Positions 16,001 to 24,744 of a stretch of 64,000 nucleotides of DNA are shown piece after piece. Within the stretch, counting starts at the first letter, position 1. Each line of letters starts with the position of its first letter. The notes beneath the pieces were generated by a model that saw only the letters and a program-made list of their open reading frames with translations, was not told the origin of the DNA and searched no databases. Made by a program: the position numbers and the translations under genes. The DNA is from Thermohalobaculum sp039822785 (GTDB lineage Bacteria; Pseudomonadota; Alphaproteobacteria; Rhodobacterales; Rhodobacteraceae): positions 124,001 through 188,000 of the forward strand of contig JBCBMO010000006.1 of assembly GCA_039822785.1 (NCBI GenBank), given 5' to 3'.

Positions 16001-17395
16001 ATGACCACGCCGCTCAACCTGCGCCCCACCGCCGACTATCAGGCGATGGACGCCGCGCACCATTGGCACCCCTTCAGCGACACCGCCGCCCTCAACGCCA
16101 AGGGGTCGCGGGTCATCGTCTCGGCCGACGGCTGCTGGCTGACCGATAGCGAGGGGCGCAAGATCCTTGACGGCATGGCCGGCCTCTGGTGCGTCGCCGT
16201 CGGCTATGGGCGCGAGGAGATCGTGGAGGCGGTGGCCCGCCAGATGCGCGCGCTGCCCTACTACAACACCTTCTTCCAATGCACCCACCCGGCGGCGGCC
16301 GAGTTCGCCGAGGCACTGACCGAGGTCGCCCCCGATCACATGAACCGGGTCTTCTTCGCCAACTCCGGCAGCGAGGGGAACGACACCGCCTTCCGCCTCG
16401 CCCGCGTCTATTGGGATGTGATGGGCCAGCCGGCGAAGAAGAAGTTCATCGCCCGCCAGAATGCCTATCACGGCTCCACGGTCGTGGGCGCCTCGCTCGG
16501 CGGCATGGGGGTGATGCACGCCCAATCGGGCCTGCCGATCCCCGACGTGGTCCATATCCCACAGCCCTATTGGTTCGGCGACGGCATCCCCTCGGGCCTC
16601 AGCCCCGCGGCTTTTGGCAGGGCCTGTGCGCGGGCGCTGGAGGATGCGATCCTGCGCGAGGGGCCCGAGACCGTGGCCGCCTTCATCGGCGAGCCCATCC
16701 AGGGCGCGGGCGGCGTGGTCATCCCGCCCGACAGCTATTGGCCCGAGATCGAACGGATCTGCCGCAAGTACGACATCCTGATCGTGGCGGACGAGGTAAT
16801 CTGCGGCTTCGGGCGCACCGGCAATTGGTGGGGTCACCAGACCTATGGCTTCACCCCCGACCTGATGACGATCGCGAAGGGCATGACCTCCGGCTATGTG
16901 CCCATGGGGGGCGTGCTGATCTCCGACCGTGTCGCGGGCCCGGTGATGGAGAGGGCCGGCGAGTTCTTCCACGGCTACACCTACAGCGGCCACCCGGCTG
17001 CCTGCGCCGCGGGCCTCGCGAACCTGCGCATTCTGCAGGAAGAGCGGCTTGTCGAGCGCGTGGCCGAGGACATCGGCCCCTACCTCCAGGCCAAATGGGC
17101 GTCGCTCGCCGATCACCCGCTGGTGGGCGAGGCGCGCATGACCGGCCTGGTGGGCGCCGCCGAGATCGTCCAGAGCAAGGAGGCCCGGCTGCGCTTCGAT
17201 CAACGCTTCGAGGCGGGAAGCCGCTGCCGCGACCTGTCGGTGGAGAACGGCCTGGTGATGCGCGCCGTGGGCGACACCATGATCATCTCGCCGCCCCTGG
17301 TCATCAGCCACGAGGAGTGCGACCTGCTGGTCGAGCGCGCCCGCCAGGCCTTTGACATGCTCGCCGATGTGGCGCTGCGCGAGGGACATCTCTGA
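16001..17395 (+). CDS. Class III aminotransferase, probable putrescine/polyamine transaminase
   Basis: This 464-residue PLP enzyme has the class III layout. ANSGSEGNDTAFRLAR binds the cofactor phosphate, VADEVICGFGRTGNWWG carries the Asp that contacts the pyridine nitrogen, and Lys293 in LMTIAKGMTSGYVP forms the Schiff base. The N-terminal DAAHHWHPFSD is typical of omega-amine:pyruvate and SpuC-type transaminases. With agmatinase next door, putrescine to aminobutyraldehyde with pyruvate as acceptor is the likely reaction. The ATG follows CGAGG weakly. A glutathione transferase gene follows after 25 bases. Confidence 0.9.
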   Translation: MTTPLNLRPTADYQAMDAAHHWHPFSDTAALNAKGSRVIVSADGCWLTDSEGRKILDGMAGLWCVAVGYGREEIVEAVARQMRALPYYNTFFQCTHPAAAEFAEALTEVAPDHMNRVFFANSGSEGNDTAFRLARVYWDVMGQPAKKKFIARQNAYHGSTVVGASLGGMGVMHAQSGLPIPDVVHIPQPYWFGDGIPSGLSPAAFGRACARALEDAILREGPETVAAFIGEPIQGAGGVVIPPDSYWPEIERICRKYDILIVADEVICGFGRTGNWWGHQTYGFTPDLMTIAKGMTSGYVPMGGVLISDRVAGPVMERAGEFFHGYTYSGHPAACAAGLANLRILQEERLVERVAEDIGPYLQAKWASLADHPLVGEARMTGLVGAAEIVQSKEARLRFDQRFEAGSRCRDLSVENGLVMRAVGDTMIISPPLVISHEECDLLVERARQAFDMLADVALREGHL

Positions 17396-17420
17396 GCGGC
17401 CCACCAAAAGGAGAACCACG

Positions 17421-18053
17421 ATGACCAAACCCGTCCTCTACGGCTTCGACGGCTCGACCTTCGTGCGCAGCGTCCGCATGGTCCTGCGCGACAAAGGCAT
17501 CGACTACGACCAGGTGCCGCTCAACGTGTTAGAGGGCGAGCCGCTGACGCCGGAGCACCGGACGCGTCATCCCTTCGGCAAGGTCCCGGTGCTCGAGATC
17601 GACGGCATGACCCTGCTGGAGACCGATGCGATCTGCCGCTACCTGGAGGCGACGCATCCCGCGCCCTCCCTGGTGCCCGACGACCCCAAGGACCGGGCGC
17701 GGATGAACATGGTGATCAGCCTGGTCAACAGCTACGGCTATGGCGCCTGCATCGGCGCGGTGGGTTATCACCTGTTCCCCGACTTCCTGGGCAACCCCGA
17801 CGAGGCCGCCTATGCCGAGATGCTGGCCCGGGCGGCGACCTTCCTGGGTCTGGTCATGAAGATCCGGGGCGAGGCACCCTGGCTCGCCGGCACCGCCCCT
17901 TCGCTGGCCGACTACTTCCTGGGCCCTGTCGTGTTCTACATCGCGATCAGCCCGGTGGCGGGCGAACTCCTGGCGGTACCGGGCGTGCAGGACTGGTGGG
18001 ACCGCATGAGCGTGCACGAGACCTTCAAGGCGACCGAGCCGGACCTCGGCTAA
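17421..18053 (+). CDS. Glutathione S-transferase family protein
   Basis: This 210-residue protein has an N-terminal thioredoxin-like domain (PVLYGFDGSTFVRSVRMVL, with Ser/Thr near residue 12-13 as the catalytic position), a HPFGKVPVLEIDG cis-Pro turn and LLETDAICRYLE. The C-terminal helical domain includes GTAPSLADYFLGPVVFYI. A strong AAAGGAGAA precedes the ATG, and the gene follows the transaminase gene closely, so it is probably the second gene of that operon. Its role in polyamine breakdown is unclear; it may detoxify aldehydes formed by the pathway. It is not closely similar to the GST at 1.8 kb. Confidence 0.88.
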   Translation: MTKPVLYGFDGSTFVRSVRMVLRDKGIDYDQVPLNVLEGEPLTPEHRTRHPFGKVPVLEIDGMTLLETDAICRYLEATHPAPSLVPDDPKDRARMNMVISLVNSYGYGACIGAVGYHLFPDFLGNPDEAAYAEMLARAATFLGLVMKIRGEAPWLAGTAPSLADYFLGPVVFYIAISPVAGELLAVPGVQDWWDRMSVHETFKATEPDLG

Positions 18054-18090
18054 GCGCGGATCGCGGCTGACGGGCGGGCGGGCGGGCAGC

Positions 18091-19383
18091 TTGGGCTATC
18101 TGACGGCGAACGATACGCCGGGGCGCCACGCCCCTTCCTGGTACGCGGCGACGGCGCATGCGGCGCCCGACCATCCCGCCCTCGCGGGTGCGGTCGCGGC
18201 CGATGTCTGCGTGGTGGGCGGCGGCTTCGCCGGGCTCTCCGCGGCCTTGCACCTGGCCGAGCGCGGCTATCGCGTGGTGCTGCTGGAGGCGAACCGCATC
18301 GGCTGGGGCGCCTCGGGCCGCAACGGCGGTCAGCTCGGTGTAGGTCCCCGCGCCGACATCCACGACTACGAGCGCCTGGTGGGCAAGGACGACGCCCGCA
18401 AGGTCTGGAACCTGTCGGTCGAGGCCACCGCCTTGGTGCGCAGTTTGATCGCCCGCCACGACATCGACTGCGCTTTGGCCCCAGGCGTGCTGGAGGTCGC
18501 CTGGAAAAGGTCCCATGGCGCCGACCTGGCGGCGTATGCCGAGTACTTGGCAGCGCGCTACGACTACACCGCCACCGAAGTCCTGGACCGGGCCGCCGTC
18601 CGTGATCGGCTGCCCACCGACCGGTATCATGGCGGGTTGTTGTTGCGCGAGGCCGGGCACCTGCACCCGCTCAACTACGCCCTAGGCCTGGCCCGCGCCG
18701 CGTCGCGCGCTGGCGCTCTGCTGCATGAGCGGACGCGGGTGACCGCCGTCCAGCCGGGGCGCGTTGAAACGACCGACGGCACCGTCACGGCGCCCCAGGT
18801 CGTTCTGGCCATGAATGGCTATCTCGACGGGCTGGTGCCCGCTGTCGCGCGCCGCTCGATGCCCATCAACAACTACGTCATCGCGACCGAGCCCTTGGCG
18901 CCGGAGCGCGCGGCGGCGCTGATCAAGGGCGGCATGGCGGTGGCCGACACCAAATTCGTGCTCGACTACTATCGCCTGACGCCAGATCACCGGCTGCTCT
19001 GGGGCGGGGGCGAGAGCTATGGCACGCGGTTTCCGCGGGACATCGCGGGCTTGGTGCGGCGCAAGATGCTCCGGATCTTCCCTCAACTCGCCGATCTCGC
19101 GGTGACGCACGCCTGGGGCGGCACGCTGGCGATCACTATCACCCGCTTCCCCGCGTTTCAGCGGCTCGAGGGCGGCATCTTCTCGGTCTCCGGCTGGTCC
19201 GGCTCGGGCGTCCATATGGCGAGCTTCGGCGGCTTCTTGGCGGCGGAGGCGGTGGCGGGCACCGCCGAGCGCTTCGACGTCATGGCCCGCGTGCCGGTGC
19301 CGGCCTTCCCCGGCGGCCGCTGGTTCCGCGCCCCCCTTCTCGCCGCCGCCATGACCTGGTACGGCCTCCGCGATCAGCTGTGA
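18091..19383 (+). CDS. FAD-dependent amine oxidase, gamma-glutamylputrescine oxidase-like
   Basis: This 430-residue DAO-family flavoprotein has its Rossmann motif VVGGGFAGLSAALHL at residues 41-55, then LLEANRIGWGASGRNGGQ, the hallmark of PuuB-type gamma-glutamylputrescine oxidases. WGGGESYGTRFP and FSVSGWSGSGVHMASFGG are the C-terminal FAD contacts. It would oxidise the product of the gamma-glutamylpolyamine synthetase. No ATG exists near the expected N-terminus; TTG at 18091 gives the right length, with only a weak G-rich ribosome-binding stretch in a CGGGCGGGC run. The gene ends the cluster. PuuC- and PuuD-like partners are absent from the window. Confidence 0.85.
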   Translation: MGYLTANDTPGRHAPSWYAATAHAAPDHPALAGAVAADVCVVGGGFAGLSAALHLAERGYRVVLLEANRIGWGASGRNGGQLGVGPRADIHDYERLVGKDDARKVWNLSVEATALVRSLIARHDIDCALAPGVLEVAWKRSHGADLAAYAEYLAARYDYTATEVLDRAAVRDRLPTDRYHGGLLLREAGHLHPLNYALGLARAASRAGALLHERTRVTAVQPGRVETTDGTVTAPQVVLAMNGYLDGLVPAVARRSMPINNYVIATEPLAPERAAALIKGGMAVADTKFVLDYYRLTPDHRLLWGGGESYGTRFPRDIAGLVRRKMLRIFPQLADLAVTHAWGGTLAITITRFPAFQRLEGGIFSVSGWSGSGVHMASFGGFLAAEAVAGTAERFDVMARVPVPAFPGGRWFRAPLLAAAMTWYGLRDQL

Positions 19384-19801
19384 GCACGGCCGGGCTTGCC
19401 GAAGGACAGCGGAAGGCGAGAGAGGGGCCTTTAGGCGCCGAAGGCCCCTTCCAGGCACCCCAGACCAGACCCCAGCCAGATGGCCCGGACCGGAAGCCCC
19501 AGCCGCCGGCCCGCCCTAGACGTAGGATATCGGTGCGCCATGAAACGTACCTCAAGATCGCCGTCGCGATCTGCCACCCGGCGCAGTAGGGGAGCCATTC
19601 GAGATCCGGTTCTGACACCGGCAATCGTGTCGATCGGCGACGGAGGAGCGAGGGTTCATCGGGCCTTAAGGCTGCCACGGCACCCTCGCTTTCAGGGCGG
19701 GCCGGCGGCCAGGGCTTCGATAGGCGCGGCCACCAGCATGCGATGTGCCGACCACCCTGCCCGCGCAGAAGAGCGGACAGGGTGTCTCGGGTGGGCCGGG
19801 A
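19384..19801. other. Intergenic region between convergent genes
   Basis: This 418-base stretch separates the convergent PuuB-like gene and the first PilJ-domain gene. Apart from the hairpin at 19423-19449 nothing was recognised. Short open frames here are Arg/Pro/Ser-rich and look like chance frames. Confidence 0.4.
19423..19449 (+). terminator. Hairpin after the PuuB-like gene
   Basis: AGGGGCCTT (19423-19431) and AAGGCCCCT (19441-19449) form a perfect 9-base stem with a 9-base loop, 40 bases past the stop codon. No T-run follows, so it may slow polymerase or protect the 3' end rather than act as a classical intrinsic terminator. Confidence 0.45.
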
Positions 19802-20722
19802 TCAGCCCTCGACGCCGCCGGTCTCGTAGGCGAAGACCGCGGCGTTGGCCTGGGTCAGCACCACGTTGTTCACCCAGGCGACGGCCGAGATCGCCGCGGC
19901 ATCCGGCGTCGCGCCGCCGGCGACGGCCGTCACGTAGGGGCGCATCTCACGCCAGGCGTCGCCGACCGAGTTCAGCAGCGCGAGGCGGCGCACGTCCGTC
20001 TCCGCCGGCAGGCCGAAGGCATCGACGCCCTCGATCAGCGCCTCCAGCGAGTTGTCGAACAGGGTCACGGCCTCCGACAGCGCAGCCCGGCGCTCAGGCG
20101 TCGCTTCGCCCGCGGCGATCAGGCAATAGTCCTTGGCGATGCGCTGCGACATCAGCCGCTGGCGGCTGGCCAGGTCGATCCGCACCGACAGCGCCAGCGG
20201 CACGCCCTTGTCCGCGCCATAGGTGCGCGCCGTGCGCTGCGACAGCGCCTCGGTCACCGCCGTGGCAGAGGCCGTGTCGCGCATCAGCGCTTCGAGGGCC
20301 TGCGCGCTGATATCCCCGTCTCCGTTCGACAGCGCCGCACTGCGCGCCATCCAGCGCCCCGCGTCGCGGTCCACGGCATCGAGCGCCTGCAGCAGGTTCG
20401 GATGCGTCTCGGCGACCAGACCCAGCGCCGAGTTGCCCTTGCGCATACCTCGGTGCGTCTGCTCGAACAGCCCATGCGCGCCGCGCAGATACTGCATCTG
20501 CGCCGAGGGGTTCACGCCGAGATGGGCAAAACAGGCGGCCTTGGCGATCTGCTCGGCCAGCATCGGCTGCAGCGCGGCCAGGTTCACATGGCGCTTGGCG
20601 GTCGCAGGATCCACGTCAGGTCCGGCGGCATCGACCGCGCCAGGGGCGCCGAAAGCGGTGACCGCACCGAGGGCGAGCGCACCGGCAAGCCGCGACGCAG
20701 CCGGAAAGAGGGCAAACTTCAT
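19802..20722 (-). CDS. Secreted protein with two PilJ-type sensory repeats
   Basis: This 306-residue protein begins with a Sec signal peptide (MKFALFPAASRLAGALALG, cleavage near residue 33). The mature part carries two copies of the PilJ N-terminal sensory motif: MLAEQIAKAACFAHLGVNP near residue 50 and LASRQRLMSQRIAKDYCLIA near residue 180. In PilJ and NarX-like sensors this helical domain sits outside the membrane ahead of a signalling domain. Here there is no second membrane helix and no methyl-accepting or kinase part, so it should be a free periplasmic protein. It is a paralogue of the next gene upstream. Ligand and function are unknown. Confidence 0.8.
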   Translation of the reverse strand: MKFALFPAASRLAGALALGAVTAFGAPGAVDAAGPDVDPATAKRHVNLAALQPMLAEQIAKAACFAHLGVNPSAQMQYLRGAHGLFEQTHRGMRKGNSALGLVAETHPNLLQALDAVDRDAGRWMARSAALSNGDGDISAQALEALMRDTASATAVTEALSQRTARTYGADKGVPLALSVRIDLASRQRLMSQRIAKDYCLIAAGEATPERRAALSEAVTLFDNSLEALIEGVDAFGLPAETDVRRLALLNSVGDAWREMRPYVTAVAGGATPDAAAISAVAWVNNVVLTQANAAVFAYETGGVEG

Positions 20723-20961
20723 TAGACACTTCTCCCTATGGCAATGAGCAGCGGCTGCTGCAGCGCAACACCCTTGCGACGCCTCTGGGGCGATTCGATG
20801 ACGCAACGGGAGAGCGTGGCGCACAACCCAGAGCAGAGACCGACATGCACGGGGCCGATCCTGCACCACGGCAATCCCCAAAGGTTTCAGAGCCTTACTT
20901 TTGCGCCCCGCTGCGCTGGCCATGCCGGAGCCATCGTTAACGGAGCAGGGCGCCGGTGCCG

Positions 20962-21843
20962 TCAGATTGTGGCTTCGTAGAGCTCGGTCGCGGCCTCAAT
21001 CGCCTCGATCAGACTGCTGGATTGGTCACCCACCACCGTGAGCGCGGCAACATCCAGCGTGGCTCCCTGCATCACCGGCTCCACCGTGGCCTTGAAGGTG
21101 GCCCATTCGCCCTCGACCGATGCCCAGGCCCCTGCCAGGGCGGGCTTCGGCGCCTGGATGCCGAGCGGCGCAAACCCGTTCTTGAGCGCCATGAGCGTGT
21201 TTTCGAACTGGGCGACCAGTTCCGGCATCTTCTTGCGCATGCGCGCAGCATCGACGTCGGCGGTGATGTAGCAGGCTTCCTTGGCGATGCGCTGGGTCAG
21301 GGTCGTCTGGCGCACCGCAAGCTTGGTGGCCACCGCCACATGCAGCGGCAAGGTCCCATTCGCATAGGCCCGCTCCAGTTCGACGACCACCGCATCGAAC
21401 CGCGCCAGGATCGGCATATCGGCCTCGTTCATCGCCCGAAGCATCGCCTTGTCGGCAGTGCCGCTGGCCAGGACGGTGGCGGCCATATCGGCGAAGGGCA
21501 GCCACAGCGTGTTCGCCGCGCGGAGCGCCGCGATGACCTCGCCATCCTCCTCCCGCAGCAGACCGCGCACAGGATCACCGTACTGGACGCCGCGGATGAC
21601 CGCCTCAATCTCCTCGATGTCGTAAGCGATCTTCGCGAGGTAGTGCGCCGGCTTGATCCCCAGGTGAACGAGGCAGGCGTCCTTGACGATGTCTTCGACC
21701 AGGGTCCGCTCCCGCGCGATCAGCTTGATCTTTCGTTCTGCCGAGATCTTGAGGGCGGGATCGCCTCCATCCGCGAGAGCATTGATGGAGACGAAGGCGC
21801 CTGAAGCACCCAAAGCGGTCAGAAATGCACGTTTTGTCAGCAT
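20962..21843 (-). CDS. Secreted PilJ-domain protein, paralogue of the preceding gene
   Basis: This 293-residue protein starts MLTKRAFLTALGASGAFVS, a Sec signal with cleavage after NALA near residue 25. It shares the layout of the gene at 19802-20722: ERTLVEDIVKDACLVHLGIKP corresponds to the CFAHLGVNP segment, and VRQTTLTQRIAKEACYI to the second motif. Both copies have a cysteine after the IAK/VKD motif. No signalling domain is attached. The start at 21843 has GGAGG at the right distance; a TTG three bases earlier is less likely. The 239 bases between the two paralogues hold no other gene, and they are probably a tandem duplication. Confidence 0.78.
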   Translation of the reverse strand: MLTKRAFLTALGASGAFVSINALADGGDPALKISAERKIKLIARERTLVEDIVKDACLVHLGIKPAHYLAKIAYDIEEIEAVIRGVQYGDPVRGLLREEDGEVIAALRAANTLWLPFADMAATVLASGTADKAMLRAMNEADMPILARFDAVVVELERAYANGTLPLHVAVATKLAVRQTTLTQRIAKEACYITADVDAARMRKKMPELVAQFENTLMALKNGFAPLGIQAPKPALAGAWASVEGEWATFKATVEPVMQGATLDVAALTVVGDQSSSLIEAIEAATELYEATI

Positions 21844-21956
21844 CAATTCATCCTCCGATTAAAGCGACGGCATCGCCATGACCGGAGAAGGACCGCTAAT
21901 CATGAGCGCGATCAGCCCGCACCGTGTTTAGATTAAGGCAAATAACATAGACGCAC

Positions 21957-22008
21957 TTACTGCGCCCTGAAAAATAAACTCCAGGGTTGCAAACCTAAGT
22001 AGCAGTAA
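21957..22008 (-). terminator. Nested stem between coxL-like and PilJ genes
   Basis: TTACTGC (21957-21963) pairs with GCAGTAA (22002-22008), and inside it CCCTG (21965-21969) pairs with CAGGG (21982-21986). The segment is clearly richer in A and T than its surroundings. On the minus strand it lies just past the stop of the CoxL-like gene and 110 bases before the PilJ gene. A T-rich loop rather than a trailing T-run makes a classical terminator uncertain. Confidence 0.35.
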
Positions 22009-22020
22009 TTATCGGCAAGC

Positions 22021-24342
22021 TCAGCTAATGGAATCTCTCGCTTCTGAGACCCATGTCCACACCCGCTGCGGCGTCGCCGGCATGTCGACGTGCGTCACCC
22101 CTTCGTCCCAAAGGGCGTCAAGAAGCGCGTTCACCACGGCGGCACAGGCCCCCACGGTGCCGGCCTCGCCACAGCCCTTCATGCCGATGTCGTTCGCGGT
22201 GGAGGGGGTGCCCTCATGATGGAACGGCATATAGGGGACGTCCGCCGCGCGGGGCATGGCGTAGTCCATGAAGGTCGCCGACAGGAGCTGCCCGTCGCTG
22301 TCGTAAACGGTGTTCTCGCAGAGCGCCTGGCCGATACCCTGGACCACGCCGCCATGGACCTGCCCCTCCGCCAGCATGGGGTTCATGAGCCGGCCGAAAT
22401 CGTCGACGACGCAATAGTCGACCACCAGGGTGTGGCCGGTGTCGGGATCGACCTCGACCTCGGCGATATGGCAGCCGTTGGGGAAGCTACGCCCGGGCAC
22501 GGTGGTCTTGGTCCGCTGGCTGAGGAACTCGACCCGCCCCTCCCGCCGGGCCTTCTCGGCCAGCGCCATCAGATCGACCGCCTTGTCGGTGCCCGCCACG
22601 CGCCAGGCGCCATCGACGAACTCCAGGTCGGCTGCGGCGGCCTCCAGCTCCTCCTCCGCCAGCGGCTTCATCTTCTCGATCAGATCGTCCGCCGCGCCGA
22701 ACACCGCCGTGCCCTGCATGGTGACCGAGCGGGAGCCGCCCGTGCCGCCGCCCTTGGCGATGCGATCACTGTCACCCTGCACGAAGCGGATCTTGTCGAA
22801 GTGGATGCCGGCGCGCTCGTGCAGGAACTGCGCGAACACGGTCTCATGCCCCTGCCCGGCCGACTGCGTGCCGACCAGCAGGTCGACCATCCCGTCCTCG
22901 GCGAAGATGATCTCGGCCCGCTCGTCCTGATCACCCAGGATCGACTCGATGTAGTAGCAAAGCCCCCGGCCCCGTAGCTTGCCAGCCGCCGCGCTCTCGG
23001 CCTTGCGCGCCTCGAACCCGGCCCAGTCGGCCTTGTCGATCGCCGTATCCAGCACCTTGTTGAAATCGCCCACGTCATAGGTCTCGTTGACGATGGTCTG
23101 ATAGGGGAACTGCTCGGGCTTGATGAAGTTGATCCGCCGCAGCTCCAGCGGATCGACCTCCAGCACCCGGGCGCATTGGTCCATCAGCCGCTCAAGCTGA
23201 TACTGCGCCTCCGGCCGCCCGGCGCCGCGATAGGCATCTGTCGGTGCGGTATTGGTAAATACCCCTTTTACCCCGTACCAGGCGGTCTGGATGTCGTAGA
23301 CCCCGGTCAACACCCGGCTCGCCAGGTCCGACGCCATATAGACACCATAGAGCGAGAGATAGGCGCCGAGGTTGTTCACCACCTCGATCTTCATCGCCGT
23401 GATGCGGTGGTTCGCATCGAAGCCCGCCACCATCTTGGTCACATGATCGCGGCCCATGGCATCGGACAGGATGCTCTCGGTGCGCTCGCCGATCCACTGC
23501 ACGGGCTGGCCAAGCATGATGGACGCCTGGGCAATGCAGAAGTGCTCAGGATAGTTGAAGGCCTTCATCCCGAAACCGCCGCCCACGTCGGGGGTCAGCA
23601 CGCGGATCTTCTCCTCGTCCAGACCCAGGTGGCTGGCGATGCCGCCCTTCATGTCCCAGACGCCCTGGCCGTTGTACTCCATGGTCAGGCGCTCGCCGTC
23701 CCAGCTCGCGATACCGCCGCGCGTCTCCATGGGGTTGGCGACGACGCGGTTGTTGACGAGCTCGAGCTCCACCGTCCGGTGCGCGGCAGCCAGCGCCGCG
23801 TCGGTCGCCGCCTCGTCGCCGATGCCCCAGTCATAGCAGAGGTTGCCCGGCGCCTCCGCCTGCACCAGGGGCTGGTCGGGCGCCAGTGCCAGGTCCGTCT
23901 CCACCACCGCCGGCAGGATGTCGTAGTCGACCTCGATCAGCTCCGCCGCGTCCTTCGCGATGGCCAGCGTGTCGGCGACGATACAGGCAACGGGCTCGCC
24001 AACATAGCGCACCCGGTCCACCGCCAGGATCGGCCGGGGCGGTCGGGCCGACATGGTGCCGTCGCGATTGGCGATCTGGCCGCCCTCCATGTCGTTCTTC
24101 ACCCCTGGCGCCGCGTCCAGGTCGGCGGCGGTCAGGACCAGATGCACCCCCGGATGCGCCTTGGCGGCCGAGACATCGAGGGCGGTGATATCCGCATGGC
24201 CCACGGGGCTGCGCAGCACAAAGGCGCGCAGCATGCCCGGCATCCTCACATCCTCGACATAGCGGCCACGCCCGGTGAGGAAGCGATCATCCTCGACCCG
24301 GCGCACGGACTGGCTGGTGGCGAATTTGCTCTCGGCGGACAT
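22021..24342 (-). CDS. Xanthine dehydrogenase family molybdopterin-binding subunit (form II CoxL-like)
   Basis: This 773-residue protein resembles the large subunit of aerobic CO dehydrogenase-type enzymes. It carries AYRGAGRPEA near residue 369, the form II signature, instead of the AYxCSFR loop of true CO dehydrogenase. GGSRSVTMQGTAV and the C-terminal GCGEAGTVGA, with the catalytic Glu near residue 723, line the Mo-MCD site. The reaction is therefore probably hydroxylation of an aldehyde or heterocycle, not CO oxidation. The ATG at 24342 is preceded by AGAGGAG. No FAD (CoxM) or iron-sulfur (CoxS) subunit gene is next to it, which is unusual because these normally form a three-gene operon. 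Confidence 0.88.
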   Translation of the reverse strand: MSAESKFATSQSVRRVEDDRFLTGRGRYVEDVRMPGMLRAFVLRSPVGHADITALDVSAAKAHPGVHLVLTAADLDAAPGVKNDMEGGQIANRDGTMSARPPRPILAVDRVRYVGEPVACIVADTLAIAKDAAELIEVDYDILPAVVETDLALAPDQPLVQAEAPGNLCYDWGIGDEAATDAALAAAHRTVELELVNNRVVANPMETRGGIASWDGERLTMEYNGQGVWDMKGGIASHLGLDEEKIRVLTPDVGGGFGMKAFNYPEHFCIAQASIMLGQPVQWIGERTESILSDAMGRDHVTKMVAGFDANHRITAMKIEVVNNLGAYLSLYGVYMASDLASRVLTGVYDIQTAWYGVKGVFTNTAPTDAYRGAGRPEAQYQLERLMDQCARVLEVDPLELRRINFIKPEQFPYQTIVNETYDVGDFNKVLDTAIDKADWAGFEARKAESAAAGKLRGRGLCYYIESILGDQDERAEIIFAEDGMVDLLVGTQSAGQGHETVFAQFLHERAGIHFDKIRFVQGDSDRIAKGGGTGGSRSVTMQGTAVFGAADDLIEKMKPLAEEELEAAAADLEFVDGAWRVAGTDKAVDLMALAEKARREGRVEFLSQRTKTTVPGRSFPNGCHIAEVEVDPDTGHTLVVDYCVVDDFGRLMNPMLAEGQVHGGVVQGIGQALCENTVYDSDGQLLSATFMDYAMPRAADVPYMPFHHEGTPSTANDIGMKGCGEAGTVGACAAVVNALLDALWDEGVTHVDMPATPQRVWTWVSEARDSIS

Positions 24343-24744
24343 GCTCGGCTCCTCTTGCGTCCCCTGGGCGCGACGTTCGCCGGGGAACCTAGGTGGTCGT
24401 CGGGCGGGAGAAAGCGCTACGAGCGGCGTCATTTTGCCCGTGACCGTCAAAGCCTGAGTCGCAGCGCAGGCCGTGGGATGATTTGTGTGATTCCCAGCAA
24501 AATCGCCGGTGCCCGCCCAGAATTCCCGCCAAATTTGGCAAGAGCTGTCTTTCTCTCAGAATGAAACATCGGAATTCTAAGATATGGGACAACTCTGAGC
24601 CGCGGTCTCGTCAGGCAACGTATCGGAGTTAGACGATCTCTCAACCATCGAATGAAACTAAAGGCGATGCTTGGGCAGCCCGCCGGCGAACAAAAATGAC
24701 CGTTAGCTGTGTCGTACGACACGCCTAGACGAGGATTTTGCTTG
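24343..24744. other. Divergent intergenic region between coxL-like and tadG-like genes
   Basis: These 402 bases are markedly richer in A and T than the flanking genes and should hold the promoters of both divergent genes. Two perfect palindromes stand out: GCCAAATTTGGC at 24528-24539 and GTGTCGTACGACAC at 24709-24722. AATTC also occurs twice (24521 and about 24573). No protein-coding frame looks real. Confidence 0.5.
24709..24722 (+). promoter_or_regulatory. 14-base perfect palindrome upstream of the tadG-like gene
   Basis: GTGTCGTACGACAC is fully self-complementary and ends 22 bases before the chosen ATG, where a repressor or activator of the pilus genes could bind. Its presence argues against the in-frame GTG at 24709 being the start codon, since that would make the palindrome coding sequence. 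Confidence 0.45.

Noticed and set aside
22021..24342. Aerobic carbon monoxide dehydrogenase
   Set aside because: The active-site loop is AYRGAGR, not AYxCSFR, and no CoxM, CoxS or cox accessory genes are present.
24535..24555. Possible sigma-54 promoter (TTGGCA followed by TCTTTC)
   Set aside because: The GG-N10-GC spacing is not met: the position of the -12 GC reads CT.
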